Source: Shimia aestuarii (GTDB taxonomy: Bacteria; Pseudomonadota; Alphaproteobacteria; Rhodobacterales; Rhodobacteraceae). Taken from it: a stretch of 64,000 nt of DNA. The stretch covers positions 434,001 through 498,000 of the forward strand of contig NZ_FOTQ01000001.1 of the NCBI RefSeq assembly GCF_900114635.1, given 5' to 3'. The stretch's first letter is position 1; each line of letters starts with the position of its first letter. Below, piece by piece: positions 36,885 through 45,522 of this stretch. Below the pieces are notes generated by a model. That model had not been told where the DNA came from, did no database searches, and saw only the letters and a list, made by a program, of their open reading frames with translations. Both the position numbers and the translations under genes were made by a program.

Positions 36885-38768
36885 TTGCCCGAAAGTGACT
36901 TACCCGAACGCCTCGCGACTGGATCGGACCAGGTGTCCCTGTCGCTCCTCGCAACCAGCGACGTGCACACGGCACTGCTGGCCTATGACTATTTTTCCGA
37001 CCGTCCGGTTGCGGCCCCATCGCTGGCCCGCGCCGCGACCCTGATCACCCGCCTGCGCCACAGCAGGCCGGGGGCGATCCTGCTGGACAATGGCGATTTC
37101 CTGCAAGGCACCCCTCTGGCGGATGCCCATATCGGCAAGAACACAGACGCGCCCCACCCGGCAATCACGGCGATGACCCACCTTGGCTATGACGCTGTCG
37201 CGCTGGGAAACCACGAATTCAACCCGGCTCCCGACGACGTGCGGGCAGTGCTGAAACAAGCGCAGTTCCCGTTGCTCTGCGCCAATCTCAAGGCGGAGAC
37301 GGGTCCGGATCAACCCTTTGCCGGGCTCTGGCAGGACCGCGTGATGCTTGAGCTTGCCACGACCGACGGTGCGGGGCGCCCGGCCCATGTCAAACTTGGC
37401 CTGTTCGGCGTCGCACCTCCGCAGGTGATGCAATGGGACGGGATGCGCCTTGCCGGGCGCCTTGTGGCACGCGACATGGTTGACGCGGCGCGCGAAGCGG
37501 CGGCACTGCTCGTGGCCGAGGGGGCCGACATCGTCGTCGCGCTTGCCCATTCCGGGATCTCCGACGCCCCGCGCGTGGACAACATGGAAAACGCGGCCAG
37601 CCATATCGCCGCGCTGCCGGACGTGGACGCGCTGGTCGCAGGGCATGTGCACCGGGTCTTCCCGGGGCCGCAACTGACCGGACAGGCCGGGGTCGATACC
37701 AATGCCGGCACGGTCAACGGCATCCCGGTCGTCATGCCCGGCGCAGCGGCTTCGCATCTCGGCCTGATCGACCTCGTTCTGGAACGCCACGCGGGGCGCT
37801 GGCGGGTCTGCGCGCATGCCAGCCACGCCCTGCTTACGGCCAATACCCCCGAAGACCCGAAACTCGTCGACCTGCTCGCCCCGGCTCATGCCCGCACCCT
37901 GGACACCACACGCAAGATCGTCGCCACTCTCGACGCCCCGACCCACAGCTATTTCGCCATGGCACAGGACGACCGTTCTGTGCGGATCATGGCCGAGGCC
38001 ATGCTGGCCCATGTCACCCGCGAACTGGCGCGAGGGCCGCTGGCCCATCTTCCGGTTCTCGCCGCAGCCTCCCCGCTCAAATGCGGGGGACGTGCCGGCA
38101 GCGGCAATTACACCGACGTGGCCGCCGGCCCCATGGCCATGCGCGCAATCGCTGACCTGCAGGCGTTCGACAACCACCTGAGCCTGCTCGAAATAACAGG
38201 CGCAGAGCTGGTCGAGTGGCTCGAAATGTCGGCCAGCCTCTACAATCAGCTTTTGCCGGACACACCGGACCAGCTGCTGTTTGACCGTGACACCCCCGCC
38301 TATAACCGCGAAGCGATCTATGGTCTCTCCTACGAAATCGACCTGTCGCATCCCCCGCGCTACAACAACGAGGGCCGGATCGTGTCCCCGACCGCGCAGC
38401 GGGTCCATGATGTCCACTTTGGCGGAGCTCCGCTTGATCCCTCGCGGCGGTTCTTGCTTGCCACCAGCGAATATCGCGCGGGCGGTGGCGGGCATTATCC
38501 CGGCAGCGGTCTCGACCGGACCGTGCCCATCGCGCCCGTCGCGCTGCGCGACATCCTGAGTCGGCATGTTCGGCACACGCGTGGCCGGGTTTCGCCCGAC
38601 ATCCCCGCTTGGCGGTTTCGCCGCCTGCCCCGTACATTCGCCCGCTTCGACACCGGCGCAGGTGCGGCCAACCACCCCCTGCCCGGCGATCTTGCGCTGG
38701 AGCTTCTGGGGGAAGGCGGCGACGGGTTCCTGTCCTTCCGGCTGGATCTTGGCACGCAATCCGGGTGA
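36885..38768 (+). CDS. Bifunctional-type 2',3'-cyclic-nucleotide phosphodiesterase / 5'-nucleotidase family protein
   Basis: 627 aa from a TTG at 36885; a GTG at 36933 is the only close alternative and no ATG fits. The metallophosphatase domain shows SDVH (D26/H28), LDNGDFLQG (D68), GNHEF (108-112) and GHVHRVFPG, followed by a 5'-nucleotidase C-terminal domain. CpdB-type enzymes are periplasmic, but neither start gives a recognisable signal peptide (MPESDLPERLATGSDQ is hydrophilic). It may be cytoplasmic or exported by another route. A weak start signal makes the N-terminus uncertain. Confidence 0.82.
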   Translation: MPESDLPERLATGSDQVSLSLLATSDVHTALLAYDYFSDRPVAAPSLARAATLITRLRHSRPGAILLDNGDFLQGTPLADAHIGKNTDAPHPAITAMTHLGYDAVALGNHEFNPAPDDVRAVLKQAQFPLLCANLKAETGPDQPFAGLWQDRVMLELATTDGAGRPAHVKLGLFGVAPPQVMQWDGMRLAGRLVARDMVDAAREAAALLVAEGADIVVALAHSGISDAPRVDNMENAASHIAALPDVDALVAGHVHRVFPGPQLTGQAGVDTNAGTVNGIPVVMPGAAASHLGLIDLVLERHAGRWRVCAHASHALLTANTPEDPKLVDLLAPAHARTLDTTRKIVATLDAPTHSYFAMAQDDRSVRIMAEAMLAHVTRELARGPLAHLPVLAAASPLKCGGRAGSGNYTDVAAGPMAMRAIADLQAFDNHLSLLEITGAELVEWLEMSASLYNQLLPDTPDQLLFDRDTPAYNREAIYGLSYEIDLSHPPRYNNEGRIVSPTAQRVHDVHFGGAPLDPSRRFLLATSEYRAGGGGHYPGSGLDRTVPIAPVALRDILSRHVRHTRGRVSPDIPAWRFRRLPRTFARFDTGAGAANHPLPGDLALELLGEGGDGFLSFRLDLGTQSG

Positions 38769-38778
38769 CGTATCCGGG

Positions 38779-38807
38779 TTGCAATGGGCCATCGCCGGGT
38801 TTATATC
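38779..38807 (+). promoter_or_regulatory. Promoter of the SRP RNA gene
   Basis: TTGCAA (38779-38784), a 17-bp spacer and TATATC (38802-38807), placed 6-8 nt before the first base of the conserved RNA stem. Confidence 0.7.
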
Positions 38808-38812
38808 CCCGC

Positions 38813-38910
38813 TTGAGAGGTTGGCGCGGGCAGGCGCCTCGCCAACCCGGTCAGATCCGGAAGGAAGCAGCCGTAACGAGCCCCGCTTGGGTCGTTGTCC
38901 AGCCTCTCAC
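38813..38910 (+). ncRNA. ffs: Signal recognition particle 4.5S-type RNA
   Basis: The conserved domain IV hairpin is unmistakable: GGTCAGATCCGGAAGGAAGC followed by AGCCGTAACGAG, with the GGAA tetraloop and the symmetric and asymmetric loops that bind Ffh. The 5' GAGAGGTTGG pairs with the 3' CCAGCCTCTC to close a rod of ~98 nt, normal for alphaproteobacteria. It lies upstream of dnaX, a common arrangement. Its protein partner ffh is at 55.1 kb. Confidence 0.95.
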
Positions 38911-39150
38911 CTTTCCCCCCAACACCGTGCCCGATGATGGTCAACCTCCCGAGGGTCCGACCCTGAACCTTGGCGGAGGGGTCATTTTCGCGCAAATTCC
39001 CATCAATCCGTTAAGAACGCTGTCTTAACGCATGCCCATTTCGGGCCTTTGCGGGCGCCATACCGACGCAATACCGACGTATTACCGACGGGATACCGAT
39101 TGCCGAAACCCTGCAAAACAAGGCCGTTAACCTTTGAGTCGCCGGATCGG
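38911..39150. other. Intergenic region downstream of the SRP RNA gene
   Basis: 240 bp with no gene. It contains an 8-bp inverted repeat CGTTAAGA / TCTTAACG (39009-39016 with 39023-39030), four 11-bp tandem repeats (39060-39103) and two direct GTTAACCTTT copies (39126-39135 and 39150-39159, the second crossing the end of the phosphatase gene). Confidence 0.7.
39060..39103. repeat. Four 11-bp tandem repeats (ATACCGACGNN)
   Basis: Units at 39060, 39071, 39082 and 39093 read ATACCGACGCA, ATACCGACGTA, TTACCGACGGG and ATACCGATTGC. The 11-bp period is about one DNA turn, so the same face of the helix presents the motif four times, as expected for cooperative protein binding. I know of no named element with this unit. 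Confidence 0.75.
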
Positions 39151-39636
39151 TTAACCTTTCCCGGCAAACGCCCACGCCATCTGCGCCTTGGTCTCCACCG
39201 CGCAGGGTCTTTGTGCGCGCAACCGCACCAGCGCTGCCTCCGGCACCTCGTCCATTTCCACCATCAGCCGCAGCAGGATCATGCCCGACCGGCCACACCC
39301 GCCCCGGCAATGCACAAGCACCCGCCCGCCCCCTGACAGAATTGCGCGCGCCTCTTTCGACACGTCCGGCCAGGCGGCCTGCACGTCCGGTCCCGGTGCG
39401 CCAAAGTCGCAGATCGGCAGGCTGTGAAATGTGATTCCCAAGGCCCCAAGATCGCTGCCAAGCGCCTCTGCCCCGACCGCGCGCATCTCGTCCGGCTCCG
39501 TCATGCTGATCACAAAATCGGGCGCCCAGCCCTCTATCATTCTGAAATCACGCTCATAATCCCCATCCACCCCCGGCAGAGGGCAAATCCCCAACACGCC
39601 ATTTGCGGCCGTCACTTCTGCAATCATGAATGCCAT
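39151..39636 (-). CDS. Dual-specificity / tyrosine phosphatase-like protein
   Basis: 161 aa. The PTP loop HCRGGCGRSG (His109, nucleophile Cys110, Arg116) is intact, and an acidic residue in CDFGAP (~76-80) could be the general acid. Frames extend upstream, but MAFMIAEV at 39636 is the first good ATG. It is a small cytoplasmic phosphatase; the substrate could be phosphoprotein or phosphoinositide-like small molecules. Divergent from the DUF202 gene. Confidence 0.87.
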   Translation of the reverse strand: MAFMIAEVTAANGVLGICPLPGVDGDYERDFRMIEGWAPDFVISMTEPDEMRAVGAEALGSDLGALGITFHSLPICDFGAPGPDVQAAWPDVSKEARAILSGGGRVLVHCRGGCGRSGMILLRLMVEMDEVPEAALVRLRAQRPCAVETKAQMAWAFAGKG

Positions 39637-39654
39637 GCTCTCGGCAAATCCTCC

Positions 39655-39683
39655 TCGCAACACACCACGCCTCGGGCTAGTCT
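39655..39683 (+). promoter_or_regulatory. Promoter of the DUF202 gene, placed for a leaderless transcript
   Basis: TCGCAA (39655-39660), a 17-bp spacer and TAGTCT (39678-39683). The -10 hexamer ends 6 nt before the ATG at 39690 and there is no Shine-Dalgarno sequence. Confidence 0.5.
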
Positions 39684-39689
39684 GGTGCC

Positions 39690-40067
39690 ATGTCCCACAA
39701 TGACTCACGCCCTTCCGAAGACAATAGTGAAACCCGCACCCGCTGGGCCGAAGACCGTACGATCATGGCCAATGAGCGCACGTTTTCCTCGTGGATGGGC
39801 ACCGGGCTGGGTGCCGTCGGCGTCGCCATCGGCCTCAAGGCGGTTTTTGGCGATTTCGAACCCACATGGGCGGCCAAGCTCGTGGCCAGCCTGTTCCTTA
39901 TCACTGCCATCGCGCTTTACTGGGCCGCCCGCCATCAAGCCTGCAAGACGCTGCAAAAGCTCTCCGACAACGACGCCGAAACCATGCCCACCAAAGCCTT
40001 CACCCGCCTCGCCACCCTGATGACCATCGCCACCCTCGGCGTGGGTGGCATATTGTGGGCGCTGTGA
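39690..40067 (+). CDS. DUF202 family membrane protein
   Basis: 125 aa. The conserved TRWAEDRTIMANERTFSSWM (DUF202/YidH-type signature; residues ~17-36) precedes three membrane helices (~37-53, 61-80, 106-124). Function unknown; eukaryotic relatives contain the Vtc1 domain of polyphosphate polymerase complexes. It is divergent from the phosphatase gene and 77 nt upstream of dnaX. The promoter geometry suggests a leaderless mRNA. Confidence 0.85.
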   Translation: MSHNDSRPSEDNSETRTRWAEDRTIMANERTFSSWMGTGLGAVGVAIGLKAVFGDFEPTWAAKLVASLFLITAIALYWAARHQACKTLQKLSDNDAETMPTKAFTRLATLMTIATLGVGGILWAL

Positions 40068-40144
40068 CCGGCATCAGCGGTAGACCTCGCCCCCGCCCCG
40101 CCGTAGGCTCTGCCTGATCCGACGAATCCCGACAAAGGCCACAA

Positions 40145-41884
40145 ATGAGCGATACCGATCCCAAAGCCTATCAGGTTCTCGCGCGTAAATACCGCCCCGA
40201 GACCTTTGCCGATCTGGTTGGTCAGGACGCCATGGTGCGCACCCTGAAGAACGCCTTCGCCGCCGACAGGATCGCGCAAGCCTTTATTATGACAGGGATT
40301 CGTGGCACCGGCAAAACCACCACCGCGCGGATTATTGCCAAGGGCATGAACTGTATCGGCCCCGATGGCGGCTCGGGTCCCACGACCGATCCATGTGGGC
40401 AATGCGAACATTGCGTCGCTATCATGGAAGGGCGCCATGTCGACGTGATGGAGATGGATGCCGCTTCGCGCACCGGGGTTGGCGACATCCGCGAAATCAT
40501 CGATTCCGTGCACTACCGCGCCGCCTCTGCGCGCTACAAGATCTACATCATCGACGAAGTGCACATGCTGTCGAACAGCGCCTTCAACGCGCTGCTAAAA
40601 ACGCTGGAAGAACCCCCCGCACATGTAAAATTCATCTTCGCCACCACCGAAATCCGCAAGGTGCCGGTGACGGTCCTGTCGCGCTGTCAGCGCTTTGACC
40701 TGCGCCGTATTGAACCCGAAGACATGATCGCCATGCTGCGCCGCATCTCGACCGCCGAAGGCGCCGAGATCAGCGACGACGCGCTTGCCCTGATCACCCG
40801 CGCCGCCGAAGGCTCGGCCCGCGATGCGCAATCCCTGCTCGATCAGGCCATCAGCCACGGCGCCGGTGAAACCACCGCCGACCAGGTCCGCGCTATGTTG
40901 GGCCTTGCCGACCGGGGCCGCGTGCTCGACCTGTTTGACATGATCCTCAAGGGCGATGCCGGGGGCGCCCTGACCGAGCTGTCCGCCCAATATGCCGACG
41001 GCGCCGATCCGCTCGCAGTGCTACGCGATCTGGCCGAAATCACCCATTGGGTCAGCGTGGTCAAGATCACACCCGAGGCCGCCGAAGACCCCACCGTGTC
41101 GCCCGACGAACGCACACGTGGTCAGGCCATGGCCGACCAGTTGCCCATGCGCGTGCTGACCCGCATGTGGCAGATGTTGTTGAAAGCATTGGACGAAGTG
41201 GCCTCGGCCCCCAATGCGATGATGGCCGCAGAAATGGCCATCATCCGCCTGACCCATGTGGCCGACCTGCCCTCACCCGAGGAACTGGTGCGCAAACTGC
41301 AGAACACACCCCCGCCCCCGACCCCACCGGGCGGCGGTATGGCGCCCGGCGGCGCAGGCGGCGGCACCATGGCGCGCGCCAACACGCAGGTGTCCGGCGG
41401 CCCCGGCGGGAACGTCACCGCGCTGGCAGTGGACGCAGATCAGGCGCTGGCCCGCTTTGCCACCTTTGACCACGTGGTCGAACTGATCCGTCACAACCGC
41501 GATGTGAAACTTCTGGTCGAGGTGGAAACCTGTGTCCGGCTGGTGTCTTACCAACCGGGACGGATCGAGTTTGTTCCCACCGAGGCCGCCCCCCGCGATT
41601 TGGCCGCCCGACTGGGCCAGCGCCTTCAGGGCTGGACCGGCAACCGCTGGGCCGTGACCATCGTCAACGATGGCGGCGCGGAAACGATTGCCGAAAAACG
41701 CGACGCGGCCGAAAACGCCCTGCGCGCCGAAGCTCTGGAACATCCGATGGTCCAGGCTGTGCTCTCGGCCTTTCCCAAAGCCAAGATCACCGAGATCAAA
41801 ACCCAACAGGATCTGGCCGCCGAGGCCATGGCCGAGGCTCTGCCCGAGGTCGAAGACGAGTGGGACCCCTTCGAAGAGGACTGA
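40145..41884 (+). CDS. dnaX: DNA polymerase III subunits gamma/tau
   Basis: 579 aa clamp-loader ATPase. Walker A GIRGTGKTTT at 51-60, a four-Cys zinc module (CIGPDGG...CGQCEHC), IDEVHML Walker B and the sensor segment ATTEIRKVP. After the AAA+ and collar domains there is a Gly/Pro-rich linker (~390-420) and a C-terminal tau-like domain that would bind the polymerase. I did not find an obvious slippery site for a short gamma form. First gene of dnaX-methyltransferase-ybaB-recR. Confidence 0.96.
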   Translation: MSDTDPKAYQVLARKYRPETFADLVGQDAMVRTLKNAFAADRIAQAFIMTGIRGTGKTTTARIIAKGMNCIGPDGGSGPTTDPCGQCEHCVAIMEGRHVDVMEMDAASRTGVGDIREIIDSVHYRAASARYKIYIIDEVHMLSNSAFNALLKTLEEPPAHVKFIFATTEIRKVPVTVLSRCQRFDLRRIEPEDMIAMLRRISTAEGAEISDDALALITRAAEGSARDAQSLLDQAISHGAGETTADQVRAMLGLADRGRVLDLFDMILKGDAGGALTELSAQYADGADPLAVLRDLAEITHWVSVVKITPEAAEDPTVSPDERTRGQAMADQLPMRVLTRMWQMLLKALDEVASAPNAMMAAEMAIIRLTHVADLPSPEELVRKLQNTPPPPTPPGGGMAPGGAGGGTMARANTQVSGGPGGNVTALAVDADQALARFATFDHVVELIRHNRDVKLLVEVETCVRLVSYQPGRIEFVPTEAAPRDLAARLGQRLQGWTGNRWAVTIVNDGGAETIAEKRDAAENALRAEALEHPMVQAVLSAFPKAKITEIKTQQDLAAEAMAEALPEVEDEWDPFEED

Positions 41885-41912
41885 TCCCCCTTTGTCCTGG
41901 AAAGACGTGGTA

Positions 41913-42809
41913 ATGAGTGACAAGGACGCCAAATCGGTTATGGCGCAAAATCTCGAGGCCTGGGAACAGGTGGCGCCGATCCATGCGCGCCACAATCAGG
42001 ATAACCTCTTGAAAGCCTTCTCTGATCCGGGCTTCACACTGCTCGATGACGTGGCCATCGGCGTGCTCAAAGCCTTGGAAGTCGCCGACAAGGATGTCGC
42101 GCAGGTCTGTTGCAACAACGGCCGGGAACTCATCTGTATCGAGCGCCTCGGCGCTGCGAACTGCGTCGGGTTTGACGGGGCGGAGGGCTTTGTTGAACAG
42201 GGGCGCGAACTGGCAAACGCAGCCGGCTCACAAGCCCGGTTCGTCTGTTGTGAAGCCCATGCGTTTCCACCCGAATACCACGGCACCTTTGACATCGTGC
42301 TGATCACCATCGGCGTTCTGTCGTGGATGCCCGACATCGATCGCTTCATGGCCAGCGTGACCCGGCTTTTGCGACCCGGCGGCGCGCTTTTCATCTACGA
42401 ACACCATCCCATCCTCTTCATGTTCGAGCCCGGCCCGCCCAAGGGGCCAATCGTCTGGGAACTCTCCTATTTCGACAAATCCCCCTATCTGGAAAAGGAC
42501 GGCCTCGATTACTATGGCGGCGAAAGCTACGACGCAAAGCCTGCCACATCCTTTTCGCACACCATGGCCGAGATCATCATGTCCGGTGTAAAATCCGGTC
42601 TTCGGGTTGAGGACTTCACCGAGTACCCCACCCATATCTCGAACACATGGTACAATCTGGAATCCGCGGAACTTGGCTTGCCAATGAGTTACACGCTGGT
42701 CTTTCGCGCCCCTGACCCTGCCCCGCCCCTTGTGTCGCGCCCCCGTGGCCCGTATCTAGACGCAAACGCAAACATCCCACTCTGGAGACACACATGCTCA
42801 AAGGTTTAG
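41913..42809 (+). CDS. Class I SAM-dependent methyltransferase between dnaX and ybaB
   Basis: 298 aa, ATG 28 nt after dnaX with GGAAAG upstream. The SAM-binding region is unusual: VCCNNGRELICI stands where motif I (GxGxG) is expected, followed by GFDGAEGF (acidic end of strand 2), FDIVLITIGVLSWMPD and LRPGGALFIYEHHP, which are clear Methyltransf_11/25 features. Substrate unknown. The last 16 nt overlap ybaB, so it is co-translated with a pair that normally follows dnaX directly. Confidence 0.85.
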   Translation: MSDKDAKSVMAQNLEAWEQVAPIHARHNQDNLLKAFSDPGFTLLDDVAIGVLKALEVADKDVAQVCCNNGRELICIERLGAANCVGFDGAEGFVEQGRELANAAGSQARFVCCEAHAFPPEYHGTFDIVLITIGVLSWMPDIDRFMASVTRLLRPGGALFIYEHHPILFMFEPGPPKGPIVWELSYFDKSPYLEKDGLDYYGGESYDAKPATSFSHTMAEIIMSGVKSGLRVEDFTEYPTHISNTWYNLESAELGLPMSYTLVFRAPDPAPPLVSRPRGPYLDANANIPLWRHTCSKV

Positions 42810-43138
42810 GCAATCTGGGCGACATGGCCAAGATGATGAAACAGGCCCAGGAAATGCAATCGAAGATGACCGAGATGCAGGAAGAACTGCACAGCATCAT
42901 GGTCGTCGGCGAAAGCGGCGCCGGCCTGGTCAAGGCCACCGCCTCGGCCAAGGGCGAACTCAAGGCGCTCGACATTGACCCGTCGATCTTCAACGGCGAC
43001 GACAAGGAAGTGGTCGAAGACCTGATCCTTGCCGCGATCAAGGACGCCCAGACCAAGGCGGCCGAGCGCTCGCAGCAGGAACTGAACAACATCGCCGAGA
43101 GCCTTGGCCTGCCCAAGGACATCAAGCTGCCGTTCTAA
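42794..43138 (+). CDS. ybaB: Nucleoid-associated protein YbaB/EbfC
   Basis: 114 aa, homodimeric DNA-binding protein with the conserved helix [19 protein letters not shown] and the strand [20 protein letters not shown]. Usual partner of recR; DNA-repair or nucleoid role. Begins inside the methyltransferase gene. Confidence 0.95.
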   Translation: MLKGLGNLGDMAKMMKQAQEMQSKMTEMQEELHSIMVVGESGAGLVKATASAKGELKALDIDPSIFNGDDKEVVEDLILAAIKDAQTKAAERSQQELNNIAESLGLPKDIKLPF

Positions 43139-43150
43139 GGCTTGTGGCTC

Positions 43151-43171
43151 TTCATTTTGCCATAAATACTC
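43151..43171 (+). repeat. Post-stop element, copy B
   Basis: TTCATTTTGCCATAAATACTC, 12 nt after the ybaB stop; 17 of about 20 positions agree with copy A at 26484. It is followed by an 8-bp inverted repeat CGCCGACC / GGTCGGCG (43176-43208) just before recR. Confidence 0.55.
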
Positions 43172-43232
43172 AAAACGCCGACCTCGCATACCAATGCCGG
43201 GGTCGGCGGTGTGCAAAACAAGGGCCAGCAAC

Positions 43233-43823
43233 ATGACCCGTTCTGAAATAGACACGCTGATCGAGATGATGGCCAAGTTGCCCGGGCTTGGCCCACGCTC
43301 GGCGCGTCGCGCGGTGTTGCACCTGATCCGCAAGCGCGCTCTGTTGCTCACACCGCTTGCCGATGCCATGCAGCAGGTCGCCGTGACCGCCCGCGAATGC
43401 CTCAACTGCGGCAATGTCGGCACATCGGATATCTGTGATATCTGCGCTTCGGAAAAGCGCGCCACGGGTGAAATCTGCGTTGTCGAAGACGTGTCCGATC
43501 TCTGGGCGATGGAACGTGCCGGGGTGTTCAGGGGGCGCTATCACGTGCTGGGCGGCACCTTGTCGGCGCTTGAGGGCGTTGGCCCCGAAGACCTGTCGAT
43601 CCCGCGCCTGATCGACCGCGTGGCCAGCGAATCCATCACCGAAGTCATCCTCGCCCTGAATGCCACGGTGGATGGCCAGACCACCGCCCACTACATCGCG
43701 GATCAGCTCGAGGGGCGCGTACGCCTGACCTCCCTGGCGCAGGGTGTGCCGGTGGGAGGCGAACTCGATTATCTCGACGAAGGCACGATCACTGCCGCAC
43801 TGAACGCACGCAAACAACTCTGA
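43233..43823 (+). CDS. recR: Recombination protein RecR
   Basis: 196 aa from the ATG at 43233. RecR loads RecA with RecF/RecO at gaps. Seen: HhH-like [17 protein letters not shown], a C4 zinc finger ([16 protein letters not shown]), and the Toprim domain with [12 protein letters not shown] and the late [18 protein letters not shown]. Confidence 0.96.
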   Translation: MTRSEIDTLIEMMAKLPGLGPRSARRAVLHLIRKRALLLTPLADAMQQVAVTARECLNCGNVGTSDICDICASEKRATGEICVVEDVSDLWAMERAGVFRGRYHVLGGTLSALEGVGPEDLSIPRLIDRVASESITEVILALNATVDGQTTAHYIADQLEGRVRLTSLAQGVPVGGELDYLDEGTITAALNARKQL

Positions 43824-43851
43824 ACCGGAGGCGCTCCCGCCCTTTTGTCCG

Positions 43852-43937
43852 CGCATCAAAGATGCGCACCAAAACGTTGGGCGTGGCCGCGCCAGAGGCG
43901 CGGTTTTGGTATTTTTGGAAAAAGAAAGAAGAAAGGG
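43852..43937. terminator. Nested hairpins and inverted post-stop element (copy D) after recR
   Basis: GCGCATC / GATGCGC (43852-43868) is followed by a two-part hairpin: outer CCAAAAC (43869-43875) with GTTTTGG (43903-43909), inner CCGCGCC / GGCGCGG (43887-43893 with 43897-43903). Then comes TATTTTTGGAAAAAG, which is the reverse complement of the TTTTNCCAAAAATA element seen at 26484. A terminator for recR is likely. Confidence 0.65.
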
Positions 43938-43989
43938 CCGCTCCCCCCGGAACGGCCCAATTAGGGTCTTTTGACATTGCTCGCCCGCA

Positions 43990-44751
43990 TTAGGGCTGCT
44001 TGTCTTCCTCGTCTTCGTCGTCACCGCCCGGCAGGTTGAAGAAGCTGTCCGCATCCGAGTAATCACCTTCGGTACGCGTGTCCTCATCGTCATCGTCGCC
44101 GCTCAGGCTGAACGTTTCCAACCCTTCGATCGCGGTCGGAATCTTGGGCTCGGCGTCCATACCCAACGACTGTTCGGTCGAGACCAGCTTACGGCGTTCG
44201 TCATCACTCATGACTTCGCCCTCTGCCGCTTTCTTGGCGGCCGCTTTCTGAACTGCGGCATCGAGTTCGGACTGTTTGCACAGGCCAAGCGCCACCGGGT
44301 CGATCGGCTGGATGTTGGCGATGTTCCAGTGCGTGCGTTCGCGGATCGCCTGGATGGTCGGTTTGGTCGTGCCAACCAGCTTGCCGATCTGACCGTCGCT
44401 CAGTTCCGGGTGGAACTTGACCAGCCACAAAATCGACGCGGGGCGGTCCTGACGCTTGGAGAGCGGCGTATAGCGCGGGCCGCGGCGTTTCTCTTCGCCC
44501 TGAGCAGCGGCGTTGAACTTGACCTTGAGCTTGTGAAGCGGGTTGGCTTCCGCGGCGTCGATGTCATCCTGTGTCAGCTGGTTGTTGGCGACCGGGTCGA
44601 ACCCTTTCACGCCAGCGGCCACGTCACCATCGGCGATGCCCTGGATCTCAAGCTCGTGCATGCCCACGAAATCAGCGATCTGCTTGAAGCTGATCGTGGT
44701 GTTGTCCACCAGCCAAACGGCGGTGGCCTTGGGGTGCAGCAGTTTTGTCAT
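43990..44751 (-). CDS. trcR: DUF1013 protein, cell-cycle regulator TrcR
   Basis: 253 aa from the ATG at 44751, preceded by GAAGGAGA. The N-terminal MTKLLHPKATAVWLVDNTT and central RPASILWLVKFHPELSDGQI with a following HTH-like KLVGTTKPTIQAIRER are diagnostic of the alphaproteobacterial DUF1013 family, annotated as TrcR. The C-terminus is highly acidic and disordered (Asp/Glu-rich). It probably acts on transcription, but its precise mechanism is not evident here. Confidence 0.9.
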   Translation of the reverse strand: MTKLLHPKATAVWLVDNTTISFKQIADFVGMHELEIQGIADGDVAAGVKGFDPVANNQLTQDDIDAAEANPLHKLKVKFNAAAQGEEKRRGPRYTPLSKRQDRPASILWLVKFHPELSDGQIGKLVGTTKPTIQAIRERTHWNIANIQPIDPVALGLCKQSELDAAVQKAAAKKAAEGEVMSDDERRKLVSTEQSLGMDAEPKIPTAIEGLETFSLSGDDDDEDTRTEGDYSDADSFFNLPGGDDEDEEDKQP

Positions 44752-44883
44752 ATGCACTTCTCCTTCACACAAATCTTCCCCGTTGCCTGACCTTGCAGGC
44801 GGCATCTGGAACCAGATGCGGGTTTCCGTTGTCGGGGAACTTGAGGCCTATATAGTGGCACGACGAGAATAAGGAAAGAGTGA

Positions 44884-45522
44884 ATGCGCGCCCTGTTTGT
44901 CCTGTTTTTCGCCTTGCTGAGCACTTCGCAAAGTCTTGCCGAGGGTGAACCGGCCGGTGACTTCGACTATTATGTACTGGCGCTCAGCTGGTCGCCCAAC
45001 TGGTGCGCGATCGAGGGCGACGCCCGCAACTCGCCGCAGTGCGATGCCTCCGAAGACCACGGTTGGGTCTTGCATGGGCTCTGGCCACAATACCACCGGG
45101 GTTGGCCGTCCCACTGCCGCACGCCACACCGCAATCCCCCACGCAGCCTGACCAACGAGATGGCCGATATCATGGGCACATCAGGACTGGCCTGGTACCA
45201 GTGGAAGAAACACGGCCGCTGCTCGGGTCTTTCGGGTGAGGACTACTACGCCCTCTCACGACGCGCCTATAACGCAATCACGCGGCCCGCCGTGTTTCGC
45301 AAGCTCGACAAAACCATCCGCCTGCCTGCCTCGGTCGTCGAGGACGCCTTTCTCAAGGCCAATCCGCAGCTCGACAAGGACACGCTGACCATCACCTGTC
45401 GGGACGGCTATATCCAGGAGGCACGGGTCTGCCTGTCCAAGTCACTTGATCCCGTCCCCTGTGGCCGGGACGTGATCCGCGATTGCACACTCAAGGACGC
45501 GGTCTTCGCCCCGATCCGCTAG
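44884..45522 (+). CDS. RNase T2 family protein, catalytic Glu replaced by Gln
   Basis: 212 aa with a signal peptide (cleavage near residue 19) and ~9 Cys, so secreted to the periplasm. CAS I is HGLWPQY (His64). CAS II is QWKKHGRC (His110); the residue 4 before the His, normally Glu in EWxKHGTC, is Gln106, and the usual Thr is Arg112. The two histidines of the mechanism are kept, so some activity is possible. A TATATAGT -10-like sequence and AAGGAAAGAG precede the start. Confidence 0.88.
   Translation: MRALFVLFFALLSTSQSLAEGEPAGDFDYYVLALSWSPNWCAIEGDARNSPQCDASEDHGWVLHGLWPQYHRGWPSHCRTPHRNPPRSLTNEMADIMGTSGLAWYQWKKHGRCSGLSGEDYYALSRRAYNAITRPAVFRKLDKTIRLPASVVEDAFLKANPQLDKDTLTITCRDGYIQEARVCLSKSLDPVPCGRDVIRDCTLKDAVFAPIR

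Noticed and set aside
39009-39030. Possible CtrA site (TTAA...TTAAC)
   Set aside because: The spacer between TTAA halves is 10 rather than the 7 needed for CtrA; kept only as an inverted repeat.
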